A stretch of 64,000 nucleotides of DNA from Orientallactaga sibirica (lineage: Eukaryota; Chordata; Mammalia; Rodentia; Dipodidae). A program made the position numbers and the translations under genes. Within the stretch, counting starts at the first letter, position 1. Each line of letters starts with the position of its first letter. The DNA lies in assembly GCA_036365145.1 (NCBI GenBank), contig JAEOAD010002183.1, positions 3,559,501 through 3,623,500 of the forward strand, in the 5' to 3' direction. Below the pieces are notes generated by a model, which was given only the letters and a program-made list of their open reading frames with translations, made no database searches and had not been told where the DNA came from. This document shows positions 20,817-32,760 of the stretch, in pieces.

Positions 20817-21289
20817 CAGGTGTTCTAAATCTAACAAGAGAACCATCTGGAAAGAGGCTTTCTTTCCATTCATAAGTTGGAGCCTCTCTCAGCTAGACTC
20901 TGTCTTTTGCAGCTGACCCAAAGTTGGTGCTTAAAGTTGCCAACTCCTTCATTCACATGCAGGTCTTCTCCCACCAGAGCTTTTATCAGCTCCCTTTCCA
21001 CTTTGTTCACTCAGACAATGGCCTTTGTACCCAAGAACAAAGTTAGGAGCAGGTGATAGATTACTCTTGATGCTGTCAAGGCAAGTGGTGGTTTAATTTA
21101 TGACATCCACTCTGTAAGCCTGTTTTTATTCTTTTTGGAAAATTCTCCCCTTACAAACTCCAAGTCTCAACCTGTTTTAGAAATGAGTCATTTGTCAGTC
21201 AGGGATGCTTTGTGGGCTAGAAGAGAATTTCAGGTTGTCAGTTACTTTCTGTGTGTTACTTCAGTTGTCTGGTTCTCACTTTCTTTTTG

Positions 21290-21440
21290 CTTGTTTTGTC
21301 TTTTGAGGTAAGGGTCTCATTTTAGCACAGGCTGACTTGGAACTCTTTCTGTAGTCCCAGGCTGGCCTTGAACTCACAGTGACCCTACCTTTGCCTCCTG
21401 AGTGCTGGGATCAAAGGCCTGTGCCACCACGCCCAGCTAG
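21290..21440 (-). mobile_element. B1 SINE, antisense
   Basis: TTTTGAGGTAAGGGTCTCAT, CAGGCTGGCCTTGAACTCAC and GTGCCACCACGCCCAGC. Confidence 0.92.
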
Positions 21441-21834
21441 TTCTCACTTTTAACTTCTACATACAATCACCAAGTGGCTGTCTCCTAAGTAACCCTAGAT
21501 ATCCCTATGACCCTCCCATTTCTTTCTACTCACACAGGCCAGATCCGGTTCTGCCTTCTGTTGTCTGTTGAGTGACTGCTACAACTATGACTTGCTCTTT
21601 CCCCAGGGTAGTTCTAGTCATATCCATCTTGCAACTGGTTATTTTAATCGTGGCATATTTTCTTTCTTAAATGCTCTTTAGGTTAAATCTTTACGATGGG
21701 TCTCTGATGTAATTGTAGATGCTACTTTATATTCTTCTGCCCTTTGGAATTCACTCATTGTATCACTGCTTCTCACCATCCCCATCTAGCTTCTTTAAAG
21801 GAGCCCAGATATCTCTGTTACTATGTAGGGGTCC

Positions 21835-22200
21835 GGTTCATTTTCTCTGCCAACTATAGAATTAAGAGGCAGAAGGTTTAAAAGTAAAGCAGAGTAAAGT
21901 TTATAAGGAAAGTAATAGAGAGACAGGCTCCTCGTGGAAGGAGGGGATTTGGAAACTGGAATCTGTCACCCCCAGCACAGTTGGACCCTTATTGTCTGAG
22001 GGAAGCTTCCTCACTTCAGTGTTCTGATTGGTCATCTCAAACAGAGATGAGGGTATTGATTGGTCCACAGTACATCTTGAACTGCACAGGACCCAGAAAG
22101 CCCACTAAGCAAGCCCACAGGCCATGCAGAGAGGAAGACCCTCTCCGCATCTTAGGTTGTCATCTTGGACATATACTACTTAAAGAATAGAGATGTTTAG
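21835..22200 (-). mobile_element. Possible ERV LTR, antisense
   Basis: AAAGTTTATAAGGAAAGTAA followed by TAGAGAGACAGGCTCCTCG has the look of a retroviral LTR in reverse. Two CCAAT-like boxes (GATTGGTC) lie near 22026 and 22057. No partner LTR was seen. Confidence 0.35.
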
Positions 22201-22242
22201 CTAGGGCTTCCACACTCCCCCCCCCCCCCAACACCACCACTT

Positions 22243-22860
22243 TGGAAGACACAGTTTTGGGGAGGAAGAGAGTTTATTTCAGGCTTACATATTCCAGAGG
22301 AACAACATCAATGGCAGAAGAAGCTGGCTTCCTTTTGAAGATCCAAGCATAGCCATTACCAACAACTAGTACCACAAAATGTGAACAGCCAGAGCTCAAA
22401 CTGTTCTCACACCTTTGGACTGGAATTCAGATCTGTTCCTAAACACACCTGCTACAGTCAGGTTTGCATTACTGGCAGAAATCACCAACAAAAGCAGCTT
22501 TGGGGGGGGGGGAAGGGGTTTATTTTGGCTTACAGACTCAAGGGGAAGCTCCATAATGGCAGGTGAAAGTAATGGCATGAGCAGAGGGTGGACATCACCC
22601 CTGGCCAACATAAAGTGGACAATAGCAACAAGAGAGTGTGCCAAACACTGGCATGGGAGACAGGTTATAATACCCACAAGCCTGTCTCCAACAATATACT
22701 GCCTCCAGGAGGCTTTAATTCCCAAACCTCCATTAGCTGGGAACCTAGCATTCGGAACACATAAGTTTATGGGGGACACCTGAATCAAACCACCACAACA
22801 CCTTAAGGCTGGACTCCAGGATTCAACCCCAGTGACACCTCCTCCATTGCAAAAGAGATG
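22243..22860 (-). mobile_element. MaLR-type LTR, antisense, interrupted
   Basis: 22243-22449 (AGTTTATTTCAGGCTTACAT, CACACCTTTGGACTGGAATT) resumes at 22798 (CCTTAAGGCTGGACTCCAGG), as in the copy at 31890-32232. A younger LTR lies in the middle. Confidence 0.7.
22450..22797 (-). mobile_element. MaLR-type solo LTR, antisense, nested, perfect 5-bp TSD
   Basis: Runs from TGCTACAGTCAGGTTTGCAT to AATCAAACCACCACA. ACACC is duplicated at 22445-22449 and 22798-22802. Same family as the LTRs at 33145, 34999, 43076 and 46241. Confidence 0.9.
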
Positions 22861-22959
22861 GTGAAAGAATATAAGACTAAAGGAAAAGGAGGAGTGCTTA
22901 CAAGGCAATCTTCCAGACACAAATTGGCCTTGATATTCATGTCCTTGCACTGTCTGACC

Positions 22960-23380
22960 CCTCATAAGACCTTCATAATAAGAGGAAAAGATGATAACAT
23001 CAAAAATAAATGAGAGCCTAATGGAGAGGGGGAGAGGATATGATGGAAGATGGATTTGTGAGGGGGATAATGGTAATGGAGGTGGGAATTATCACAGTTT
23101 AGTGTGGAGTTTAATTTTTAAAAAATATTTTATTTATTTATTTATTTGAGAGATAGAGAGGCAAAAAGCGAAAGAGAGGGAGAATGGGTGTACCAGGACC
23201 TCTAGCCACTACAAATGAACTCCAGGCACATGAGCCACTTTGTGCATCTGGCTTACGTGGGTACTAGGGAACTGAACCTGGGTCCTTAGGCTTCATAGGC
23301 AGATGCCTTAACTGCTAAGCCATCTCTCCAACCCTATTGTCTATTTTTATGGAAGCTGTCAATAAAAAGTTTTTAAAAGT
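22960..23380 (+). mobile_element. L1 3' UTR fragment, sense, split by a SINE
   Basis: GGGGATAATGGTAATGGAGG followed by a terminal GTCAATAAAAAGTTTTTAAA resembles an L1 3' end. The SINE at 23109-23336 interrupts it. Confidence 0.6.
23109..23336 (-). mobile_element. Dipodoid tRNA-type SINE, antisense
   Basis: TATTTATTTATTTATTTGAG at the T-rich end and CTAAGCCATCTCTCCAACCC at the head. Confidence 0.9.
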
Positions 23381-23704
23381 CCAGGTTGGAAAGCCAGCTG
23401 AGCACTTGCCTTCCACTTTCTCTGCTTCCTGGGCTACCATGATGTGAACTGCTCTGCTCTGCCATGCATCTTGCCATAATGGATGGGATGCTCTGAGACA
23501 AAATGAATCATTTCTTCCTTAAGTTGTTCTTTCAGGTATGTTGGTCAAAGCAATGAAAAGCTAACTAGTGCAGATGGTGTCCTCATGATGGGACTAGTGC
23601 ACTTAAGAGAAGAGACACCAGAAAGTTGGCTCTCTTTGTCATGTGTGGACACAGTGATACAGTGGCTGTCCATAAGCCAGGAGGAGGCTCTCATCAGAAC
23701 CCAG

Positions 23705-24064
23705 AAGTTGTGGTTTGAGTTGTAATGTCCTCCTTACACTTGTGTTTGAACACTTGCTCCCCAGCAAAATGGTGTTATTTGGGAAGATTGTGTAACCTTT
23801 AGAAGATGGAGCCTTGTGGGAGAAGTATGTTACTTGGGGTAAGATTTGAGGTATTGCAGCCTGATCCTGCTTACTGTTTCTCCCCTCTCTACTTCCTCCA
23901 TGTTGTTGTGATGGCAGGATGCCAGCTTCCTGCTCCTTCCAAGCTTTCCCTACCATGATGGACTCTATCCTCTAGAACTGTGAGCCAAATTAGACCTTTT
24001 GCCTTCCATAAGTTACTTCTGGTTGTGTATTTTGTCCCAGCACATAAGAAAGTAACTGATATAC
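23705..24064 (+). mobile_element. MaLR/ORR-like LTR, sense
   Basis: TTGTGGTTTGAGTTGTAATG, CTAGAACTGTGAGCCAAATT and AGAAAGTAACTGATATACC are landmarks of rodent MaLR LTRs. The open frames inside are spurious. Confidence 0.75.
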
Positions 24065-24679
24065 CAGCCATATAGTTATTGGTGGATATTGGAGTCCAGT
24101 GGGCACCCACACAGATTTCCAGGTTCTTGTGTCCCAGAACAAGAAATTGGATAGTGGTAGAAGCAGAGACAGATTATTAGGAAAGATTGCATTTCCAAGG
24201 GAGGAAGTGGGTCAGAACTGGAATAAAGGTTAGAAGCTCAATGCTACCCATTCCCCATGGAATGGAATCTTTGTAATTCATTTGTATCATGCATGCTTGT
24301 GTGTGTTCTACCTATTACATGTAGGCCTTGGTGTCTGTGTGTGTGGTGGGGGCAAGGGAGTTTCCAGTTTTCCTCTTCATATCCAATTTTGGTTTCTTCC
24401 GTATCCAATTTTGACCTCACTCTCCACTGTACCCTCCTACCACCATGCTATAACATGATATCAGAATTCCATCCTATGGAGGTATGATAAAATCAACGTC
24501 AGTTGTTTAAGCCACCTAATGTCCTAGTGCTAGGACAACTGTGTAGATGGGACACTTATTTTGCCAAGTGGTTGTAGTGGATTCACCTGGGACATGACTG
24601 TATTGCTGCTTATCAGATTGTCTCTCACCTACTCTTTGCCTGCAGTAAAAATCCTCTATCGTATACATGTTTTACAAGC

Positions 24680-24815
24680 AGCACAGATTTCAGGGTGAGA
24701 CTTCAGGAGATATGTAAGCACCACCATGTGCTATGTAAGCACGGACAAATCACTTAGCCTTACTGTGTCTCCTCATATATGAAATGAAAAACAAGTACCC
24801 TCCCATATCATTCAC
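24680..24815 (+). mobile_element. MIR fragment, sense
   Basis: GGACAAATCACTTAGCCTTA followed by CTGTGTCTCCTCATATATGA matches the MIR core and tail order. Confidence 0.6.
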
Positions 24816-25104
24816 ATGTCACACCATAAACACATTCTGACCTTAGCAACTTGAAGCATCCATTTTTCTTTAGCTCCAAGTCTGCAGTTTTGCAAATTAG
24901 ACTGGGCTCTCCTGGGAAGTTGTAGTTGCAGCTGGGATCCCCAAAGTCCTGAAGTCAGCTGGCTGGTAGCTCTACTTCTAGTTATCGGCTGTTAGAGGCC
25001 CTGCGTTCTTCTCTATGTGCTCTCTCTTCTTCCAGCAAGTGTCTCTAGCCTTGGTCTAAAAAACGACCCCAGGCTAAGTCTAAGGAAAACAAAGCTGCAG
25101 GACT

Positions 25105-25720
25105 TCCGGATTAAGATGGCAGCATAGCATAGCGGCCATGACAAAGCAGCCTAGGGAGGGAAACGAGCAGAAAAACAGCAAAATTCACTCTTCTACAGAA
25201 AAGTGAAGGTGTTAAGTTATTTTCAACCACAGCAGACAAACAGGAGTAACCAAGATCTTCTAGAAAGCAGAAAACACCACCAGAATCCCTCCAAGGCACC
25301 AGCGGCCATAGCTCACATGCCTGACTGCCTGCCTGGAGTGTAGCTGCAGGAGCAGAAACCAGGTGGAGGGATTCTCCACTCATATCAGCCTCCCAAAGTC
25401 AAGATACTGAAGGAGAAGACAGCAGGGACCAGCAGAGCAGCTGCTGAAGGAGAACACAAACAGGACCAGCTGAGCAGCTCCAGTACAGCTCCAGTACAAC
25501 TCCAGACATCTTGCACAGCCTCGTATCCCCCAACCGGCACAGAACTCATTCACTCCTGGCCTCTGTGCATCTAGCACAGCCAATCAGAACACTATCTATG
25601 TCGCAACAGTGGGATCCAGGTGGGCACTCAGCATTGGTGAGACTGGAAGCCTCACCAGTTACCAAAGGGTAATAGGGCCTACTTACACAAAGGGAAAAGA
25701 AGCTGCAGTATGTAAGGCTT
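25105..25720 (+). mobile_element. L1 5' UTR-like fragment, sense
   Basis: Begins ACTTCCGGATTAAGATGGCA, the motif typical of L1 promoters, and continues with repeated CAGC-rich text up to about 25720. No ORF1 or ORF2 follows, so it is an isolated 5' piece. Confidence 0.6.
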
Positions 25721-25864
25721 CTTGAAGCCTAGGCTTAGAACTGGCTCCTTCACTGACCATATTCTACAGGTGAAAGCGAGTCAAAGTGCAGCTGAAGTTC
25801 AAGAGCTGTGAAGCACATTCCACCTCCTGAGGGTAGGAGCCATTGACTTGGACCATCGATGCAC

Positions 25865-25990
25865 TGAATTTAACATAGCACCTTATAGGTTGTTGTGAGA
25901 CTCCCGTGAGATGACGGTGTGTGGGAAGTGCTTGGAGACTAGCCTTTGCAGAAACTAGCAGGTCCTCAATAAGTGCTTAGCCACAGGTTC
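25865..25990 (+). mobile_element. MIR fragment, sense
   Basis: GTTGTTGTGAGACTCCCGTG and then GGTCCTCAATAAGTGCTTAG follow the 3' half of MIR. Confidence 0.6.
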
Positions 25991-26851
25991 TTACAGACTA
26001 GTAGACAATAACTACTGGCTCTTTATCCACTACTATCATCATGACCTTGTTTTTTCTGTATATCTTTAAGGACATGGATAAAAATCACATCAGTGTTTGG
26101 AAAACTGCCTCAAACTTTTGAGAATTTTTTTCATTTAACTAGAGTAATATTTTGTAGTTCTTGGAAGACATGTTTAAAGTCAACATCTGGGTTCCTGTTT
26201 ATGTTCTTGGACACAGATTCACTGTGAAGATAAATACATGCGTAATTATTAACTCAGTGCCTAGAATGAAATAAATAATAAGTGGTTGCTATGCTTATTA
26301 TATTACTGCAGCAGAGCCAACGAATGAAGAAGAGTCTATCATTTACCCAGCTTCCATTCCTTCCTGAAGCATCCAGATTTGTTTAACAGGGTGCTAAGAA
26401 CTCAAATCTAACAGGTAAAGTCAATGCAGGAAGTAAAGTTTTATAGGAGATGCATCCTCATAAACACATAGGTATAAATGCTACATAAGCAGGTAACAGT
26501 GTAAATGCCCGTGCTTCTGTTATGCTGTTCCGCAGTTCAGCTGATGGCCAGTGTTTCTTCATATCCTGCCCCCTAAGTTCTATTTTGGTAGTTTTTATAA
26601 AACAAATTCCAGATGTCATGTCACCTATAAATGCTGCAGTATATATCACTTTCAAACACATCCCAGTTTTTATACACTATAAAATTTTTATACCATGTGT
26701 TAATCACACCTATCCAAATAAGTCATACCTGATTATTGTCTAATACCTAGTTCATAACAAAATTTTCTCCATTGTATGATATGACTGCAACAAGATCCAT
26801 ATATTGTATTTGTTGCTATGTCTCTTAAGTTTTTTAAAAACATCTTTATTT

Positions 26852-27020
26852 AAGCCGGGTGTGATGGTGCACGCCTTTAATCCTAGCACTCGGGAGTCAG
26901 AGGTAGGAGGATCGTCATGAGTTTGAGGCCACCCTGAGAATACAGAATGAATTCCAGATCAGCCTGTGCTAGAGTAAGACACTACATCAAAAAACAAAAC
27001 AAAACAAAAAACCAAAAAGT
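26852..27020 (+). mobile_element. B1 SINE, sense
   Basis: AGCCGGGTGTGATGGTGCAC, CTTTAATCCTAGCACTCGGG and an (AAAAC)n tail. Confidence 0.93.
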
Positions 27021-27036
27021 CAAAAAAACAGCCACA

Positions 27037-27257
27037 ACAAAAACTTTATTTATTTATTTGAAAGAGAGACAGAGAGAAAGAGACAGACAGAAAGAAAGTG
27101 AGTATGGGTGCACCAAGGCCTCCTGCCACTGCAAACGAACTCCAGATGCATGTGCCACTTTGTGTATCTGGATTTATGTGGGTACTGGGGACTCAAACCT
27201 AGGCCATTAGGCTTTGCAAGTAAGTGCCTTAACCACTGAATAATTTCTCCAGTCCAA
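27037..27257 (-). mobile_element. Dipodoid tRNA-type SINE, antisense
   Basis: TTTATTTATTTATTTGAAAG at the tail and CTGAATAATTTCTCCAGTCC at the (diverged) head. Confidence 0.85.
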
Positions 27258-28480
27258 ATTTGTTTTTTAGAAGGAAAATTTTAGGACAGGTTTTGACAGT
27301 ACCAGAATTGGCCTGTGTTATCTGATATCAGGCCTGGAGGAACATGAGACAGCTAGGCACAAATGCACTCAATGTAGGTGTGCTGATGTGGTTTTTAGAA
27401 CTTTGGCTCTCTGAGGAAACACTGATGTCACCATTCAGGGTACCAAGCACCTCCGTGATTTTGAGCTATTCAGAAAGCTGTTACCTATAGAATGAGGTGA
27501 GCAGTATTTCTCAAGTGGTTAGTCTTTGTTTATTTCAAGATCATTTGAAGAATTGAGACCTACACCATTATCTTGGGACCTGACCTCTTAGAAAATGTAA
27601 AGGCCAAAGAGCTACTTCTGAGAAAGGCCTCTTGTGTTGTAAGACCCCATAGATGGCAAGGTAGACCTAAACTAAGGAGGATTTAATACTCTGCTGTCCC
27701 ACAGAAAGCCAGATCGATAGCTCCCTCCGTTCTCCCTCCTTCCCCTCTCTTCTTCCATCTCAGTGGTGTCTCTTTATGAGTATTGGCTCTGCCAGCAGAT
27801 TCTTTTGGGAAAGAAGGCAGCTAGATCTCAAATGTCCTCAGTGTGCTTTCCTTGCTTGTCTGAAGGAGGAAGTCTTCTTAAAACAAATCTCCAGTTCAAT
27901 GTATGTGGTGTGATAAATGGGGAAAGATATTAGTCTTTGAATAAGATAGATGTCTTTATTTATTATTCATGCAATATGAACCAGAAACCAGGTGTTGTCT
28001 TAAACTGTTTCTTCTCTTATGGCTGTTAAGCCATCAAATGGGGCCAACTCTATCTTCTCCATTTCTTGAACTTGTTCTTTTCTCCTTATCTGTCTGGTCA
28101 TTGGCCCATCAAGGCCTAATTTGCTCTTGCCTAAAAGATTATGGTCAAATCCTAAAGCAATCCATTTTTCACACTGCAGCCAGGTGAACAATTTAAAATA
28201 CAGTTCTATGTCATGACTCCGCCCAAGCTGTTAAAGTCTCTTCATTTCTTTCAGTGGACTTCTCGCTAGTATGTCAGCTTCAATTATAGTCAAACAGGCA
28301 GATCAATTCCTTTAGTTCAAAGAGTGATGAGGCCGTGAGCAACATGACTGATACACCTTCCCTCATTCTAGGCAGCCAGCACTGACTACATGGACCATGA
28401 TGTAGGAAAGTGTGGAAGAAGCTCCAAGCATCTCAGGCCATCCTTCTTGTCAGATCTCTCTTCTGCTATCCCTGCCTTCT
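27258..28480. other. Unassigned intergenic DNA
   Basis: I recognise no exon or repeat. Short open frames on both strands have no domain content. Confidence 0.4.
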
Positions 28481-28489
28481 GCAGTAATA

Positions 28490-28660
28490 ATGTAGCCTGG
28501 GTATCATTATCTGCCATAAAGTTCTCTATGTCTGGAATGTTCTTTGATTTCCTTTGTATATTTCAATTCTTAATTATCATTCAAGACTCAATTCAAGAAT
28601 CATTTATTCTAGGAACCCTTCCAAGACACTCAAGATTAGGTCAAGGGCCCCTCTTGTGCT
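28490..28660 (-). mobile_element. L2-like fragment, antisense
   Basis: TCTGGAATGTTCTTTGATTT, CATTCAAGACTCAATTCAAG and GGAACCCTTCCAAGACA follow the reversed 3' end of L2. Confidence 0.5.
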
Positions 28661-29058
28661 CTGTCCTCATGTCCCCACTTCCCAAACTTGAGTATTCTCC
28701 TATTCTTTCTGGTCATTCACTGTTACCAAGAACTAGTTTCTGTGTCTGTCCTTCCTCTCAGCTGAGAGTTTAAGTACAACGTTAATCATCTTTAAACACC
28801 TACTGTCCATCCTGGCACACACCAGGAACTCTGACAATTAGGAAACCCAAGGGAGTATGTGGAGAACAGCTATGGTGGTCTGCTGGCAACTTGGCTAAAA
28901 CCCCAGTGCTCTCCTGCCCTTTGCTAATGAGGTCTTTTTAAGTTGTCCTCAGCACTGAGCAATTCATTAGGTTTTAAGTCCAAAATGTCAGAATGCTGAA
29001 GTTACTATCATCAAGAATAGATAGAACAATCTTCTCTAAGTCTCAGCAGTCTTTCCTG

Positions 29059-29311
29059 TTTTTTTTTTCTTTTTCTTTTTTTTGGAGAGAGACACAGAGA
29101 GAGAGGGAGAGGAAGAAAGAGAATGGGCGTGCCAGCAGCCTCTCAGCCACCATGAATGAACTCCAGATGCGTGTGCCCCCTTGTGGGCAAGTGCAGCATT
29201 GTGCCCTTGCGTCGCTTTGCATCTGGCTAAATGTGGGACCTGGAGATTGGAACTGACTCTCTTAGGCTTAGCAGGCAGGCGCCTTAACCGCTAAGCCATC
29301 TCTCCAGCCCT
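29059..29311 (-). mobile_element. Dipodoid SINE, long variant, antisense
   Basis: Contains CCCCCTTGTGGGCAAGTGCA and CATTGTGCCCTTGCG, and ends CTAAGCCATCTCTCCAGCCC. Confidence 0.92.
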
Positions 29312-29447
29312 TTCCTGGTTTTTTAATGTGTGTGTGCATGTTCATATGTGCATCGGAGTATATGTGTATGTGCACATGTGTGTGTGTGTGGTTGTAGAGG
29401 CCAGAGACTGACATTAAGTGTCATTGTAAATTGCTGTCTACCTTACT

Positions 29448-29700
29448 TTTTTTTTTTTTTTTGAGGCAAGCCCAACAGACTGGCCTTCTTTTTTTTAATT
29501 TTTTTATTTTTTTGAGAGAGATGATTGGCACTCCAGGTCCTCCGCCCACCGCAATAGAACTCCAGACATGTGCACATGTGTGACCTTGTGCACTTGTGTC
29601 ACTTTGTGCTTCTGGCTTATGTGGGACTTGGAGAGTTGAACATAAGTCCTTGGGCTTCACAGACAAGCACCTTAACTGCTAAGCCATCTCTCCAGCCCTG
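29448..29700 (-). mobile_element. Dipodoid SINE with extra 3' module, antisense
   Basis: Bounded by CCTTACT at 29441-29447 and 29701-29707. In sense orientation the SINE body is followed by a 23-nt block beginning GGCCAGTCTG and ending TTGCCTC, then A's. The same block sits at 51354-51376. The body also has a reiterated CACAAG/CATGTG segment. Confidence 0.9.
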
Positions 29701-29707
29701 CCTTACT

Positions 29708-29945
29708 TTTTTTTTTTTTAATATTTTATTATTTATTTGAGAGAGAGAGAGATACAGAAATAGGCAGGTAGAGAGAGAGCGAATGGGAGTGCCAGGGCCT
29801 TTAGCCACTGCAAATGAACTCCAGATGCAAGCACCCCCTTGTGCATCTGGCTTACGTGGGTCCTGGAGAATTGAGCCTCGAACTGGGGTCCTTAGGCTTC
29901 ACAGGCAAGCGTTTAACTGCTAAACCATCTCTCCAGCACCCCCCG
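29708..29945 (-). mobile_element. Dipodoid tRNA-type SINE, antisense, at the same target
   Basis: Ends CTAAACCATCTCTCCAGCAC. Flanked by CCTTACT at 29701-29707 and 29946-29952. Confidence 0.9.
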
Positions 29946-30152
29946 CCTTACTATTTGAGACAGGGTGTCTTACTGAACCTAAGCTCATTAATTTCAATTA
30001 GACAAGCTGGCTAGCAAGTCCCATGTAATACAACATTGGGATTACATGCAGGTACTACTAGGCTTGACATTTACGAGGGTGCTGGGGATCCGAGCTGAGA
30101 TCCTTGTGTTTGGATAGCAAACACTTTACCCCCTGAGACCTCTCCCCAGCCC
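29946..30152 (-). mobile_element. B4/RSINE-like SINE, antisense
   Basis: TTTGAGACAGGGTGTCTTAC, GGGATTACATGCAGGTACTA and GACCTCTCCCCAGCCC combine a B1-like half with an ID-like head. Similar composites lie at 37275-37490 and 56770-56998. Confidence 0.6.
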
Positions 30153-30765
30153 TGTCTCTAGTGTTTGACAATAGAAGATGAGAGGGAGCAGGCATCCTAA
30201 GCAATGAGACTGAGAAGTGAGAAGTACTGTATTAGAAAGGGTACCGTCTGAAGCCAGGAAGTGTGCTGGCCTCTATCACCACCTTCGTAACCCTGGAGAG
30301 AGTTAGTGCTATTTTAGTTACTAGAGTTTGTAGACTTTGGTAGCAAACAACCATTTCTGAGATTATATATGTCCAACCAGGCAGTAAGAATTAGTATTAG
30401 AAAACAACACTACCAGTTGAAAAGATCAACAGCTTGTGTAGAAAAGTCTCATATTTTGATCTTGAACACACACACACGACCCTTTTAGAAATTTAATTTG
30501 TTGGAGCCCTGTGTCTGCAGAAGTTTTTATCAAAAGCTCTGTGTTCAGAGGTCTTCAGATATGACCTTCTTAGGTATCCTGAACAGGATCCCATGGGCAG
30601 GTCACAATGGCTTCTTCAGTTCACTGACCATCCATGGTGGGAGAATGGCCAAGAAGGAAGGCAGTGATATTTCATATATTTTAGTGAAAGAGAGAACAGA
30701 GAAATTGAATGGGGTTTTCTTTTTCTCTGGTAGGGAGGAGTTAGCTTCTACTTTGTATGTATTAT

Positions 30766-31880
30766 GTACCAGGGTTCTCTAGAGGAACTGAATCAATAGA
30801 ATGAATTGTATTAAAAAGGGAATTTGCCAGGTGTGGTGGTGCACACCTTTTATCCTAGAACTCAGGAGGCTGAGGTGGGAGGATTACTGTGAGTTTGAGG
30901 CCAGCCTGAGACTACATAGCGGATTCTAGGTCAGCCTGGGCTAGAGCGAACTCTACCTCAAAAAAGGTGAGGGAGGGGGATTTGTTGGATTAGTTTATGG
31001 CAGTTCAGTAACAGCAGTTTGCAAGCTCAAGAGTTACGGCACCTGGTAGGTAGCTGCTCAGTCCATGTGGCTGGATGCCTCAGCAGGGCAGTCCCCAACT
31101 GGCACTGGAGGCCTGAAAGCTTCCTGGAGAGCCACTGGTCTTCAGTCCATGCTGGAAAGCTGAGGAAACTTGGTGGTAATGCTGATGAAGGTTAGCTGAA
31201 CAGGATAGATGCACATGCAAGTGTAGGCATTTACCAGCAGCAGCACCAGCAGCCAGGCGGGAGAAAGGAGCTCTTTTCTCTCAGGGCTTCCTTCCCACCA
31301 CCAGGAGAGCCTCCCATTCTGGGGAGGGGCTCACTCTGGAGGAAGGACCTCCTCCTTCAGTCCTGGAAGCAACCGTAGAGACCCACACAAGAATGTGTCT
31401 GGATTCCTAATCAGATGAAGTTGACAACAGAATTTAATCAGCACACACCATAAGGCAGCATCATCTGAGAATATGTCTGTGCACCATCTGCTAAGTACCA
31501 CAGATCTTTACAGCGTGCGTTAGGATTATCCAGTGAAACACAACCAGTAGAAACAGGGATTGCCTTGCGGGATTATGGATGCTGAGAATCTTCCATCTTT
31601 ACACGGGAAACCAGGAAAGGTGAAGGTGTAATTCACTCTCCTTCCACAGGCCTGAGAAGTGTTGAGAGGTGGGAGGGCCAGGAAGAGCTAGATACCCAAG
31701 ATGAAGAGAAGTTATTTACCCTCCTCGACCTCTATCTTTTTGCTCTATTTGGCCTTCATCTACTGTATGACACTGTACTAATCTCTTATAGAAAGACTCT
31801 CACAGACACATACAGAAATATCATTTCACCAGCAGCCAGGGAACCCCATGGTCCAGCCAAGTTCACACATAAGATTAACA
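30766..31880 (-). mobile_element. ERVL-type (MLT2-like) LTR pieces, antisense
   Basis: CCAGGGTTCTCTAGAGGAAC at 30768 starts the reversed 3' end. CAGATGAAGTTGACAACAG near 31414 and GGCCTTCATCTACTGTATGA near 31751, with GTTCACACATAAGATTAACA at 31861, are reversed 5'-end text. At least two copies overlap here; one is split by the B1 at 30825. Confidence 0.55.
30825..30966 (+). mobile_element. B1 SINE, sense
   Basis: GCCAGGTGTGGTGGTGCACA, CTCAGGAGGCTGAGGTGGGA and CTACCTCAAAAAA. Confidence 0.9.
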
Positions 31881-31889
31881 ATCACAGGT

Positions 31890-32232
31890 AGTAGCAGACA
31901 GCTTCTGGTCACTGAGATGAACTTGCAGGCACAGTTATGGAGGAACAGACTTATTGAAGTTTATAGATCCAGGGGAAGTTCCATAATGTCAGAAGAAGCT
32001 CGTCTGCTTTCACAGGTCCCAGCAGAGAGAGAAAAAGCCACAAGGCAAAAAACCCAAAAGCCACATCATAAACAAGCATACTTCAGGAACTCCCAGCATT
32101 TTGCATATTTTTAGACTGGAATTTCAAATGCACCACCATACCTTAGGGCTGGACCCTAAGATCTTCCCAGAAATCCAAGAAGTTTTAATAAGCTCCTGAA
32201 TCTATTGGGGGGCATTTATTCAAACTACCACA
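31890..32232 (-). mobile_element. MaLR-type solo LTR, antisense, 5-bp TSD
   Basis: Reads GTAGCAGACAGCTTCTGGTC to TCAAACTACCACA. CAGGT is duplicated at 31885-31889 and 32233-32237. The terminal TG is mutated to AG. Confidence 0.82.
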
Positions 32233-32760
32233 CAGGTTTAGCAAGGAAAGATACGATCATTACAGCTTAACTCATTTGTCTGATTTCAGGGACTCCAGAG
32301 ATTTGCTGTTATCAAACTAGCTAATTATTTTCCACTATTAATGAATTTCAGTATCCAAAATTGATCCCAATACTAAAATGTAGTTGGAAAAAATCATCCG
32401 TATATATCATAGTAAGGGGAATATGACACTATAATAAAAGCATTACAGATATAAGTGAGGAAAAGACTCCAAATCTTACTGCAACCCTAAATATTACCCT
32501 AAGCTGTCACAGTTCTGCTTTTTTCCATGACTTGCCTGGATAGAGACTTCCCAGTGGCCTTGGCTAAAATGGTCTTGTTCATATGTATATACATAGCTGT
32601 ATTATCATTCATTATACAGTGCTAGAGTGCAACTGAATTATATATACATAGTATATAAATGATACATAATACACATAAGAAAGATAAACAATATTATCTC
32701 TAAAAGATCCAAAACAAAGATGATTTTATGAAATAATATGTCATGAGAAAGGCATGTTAG

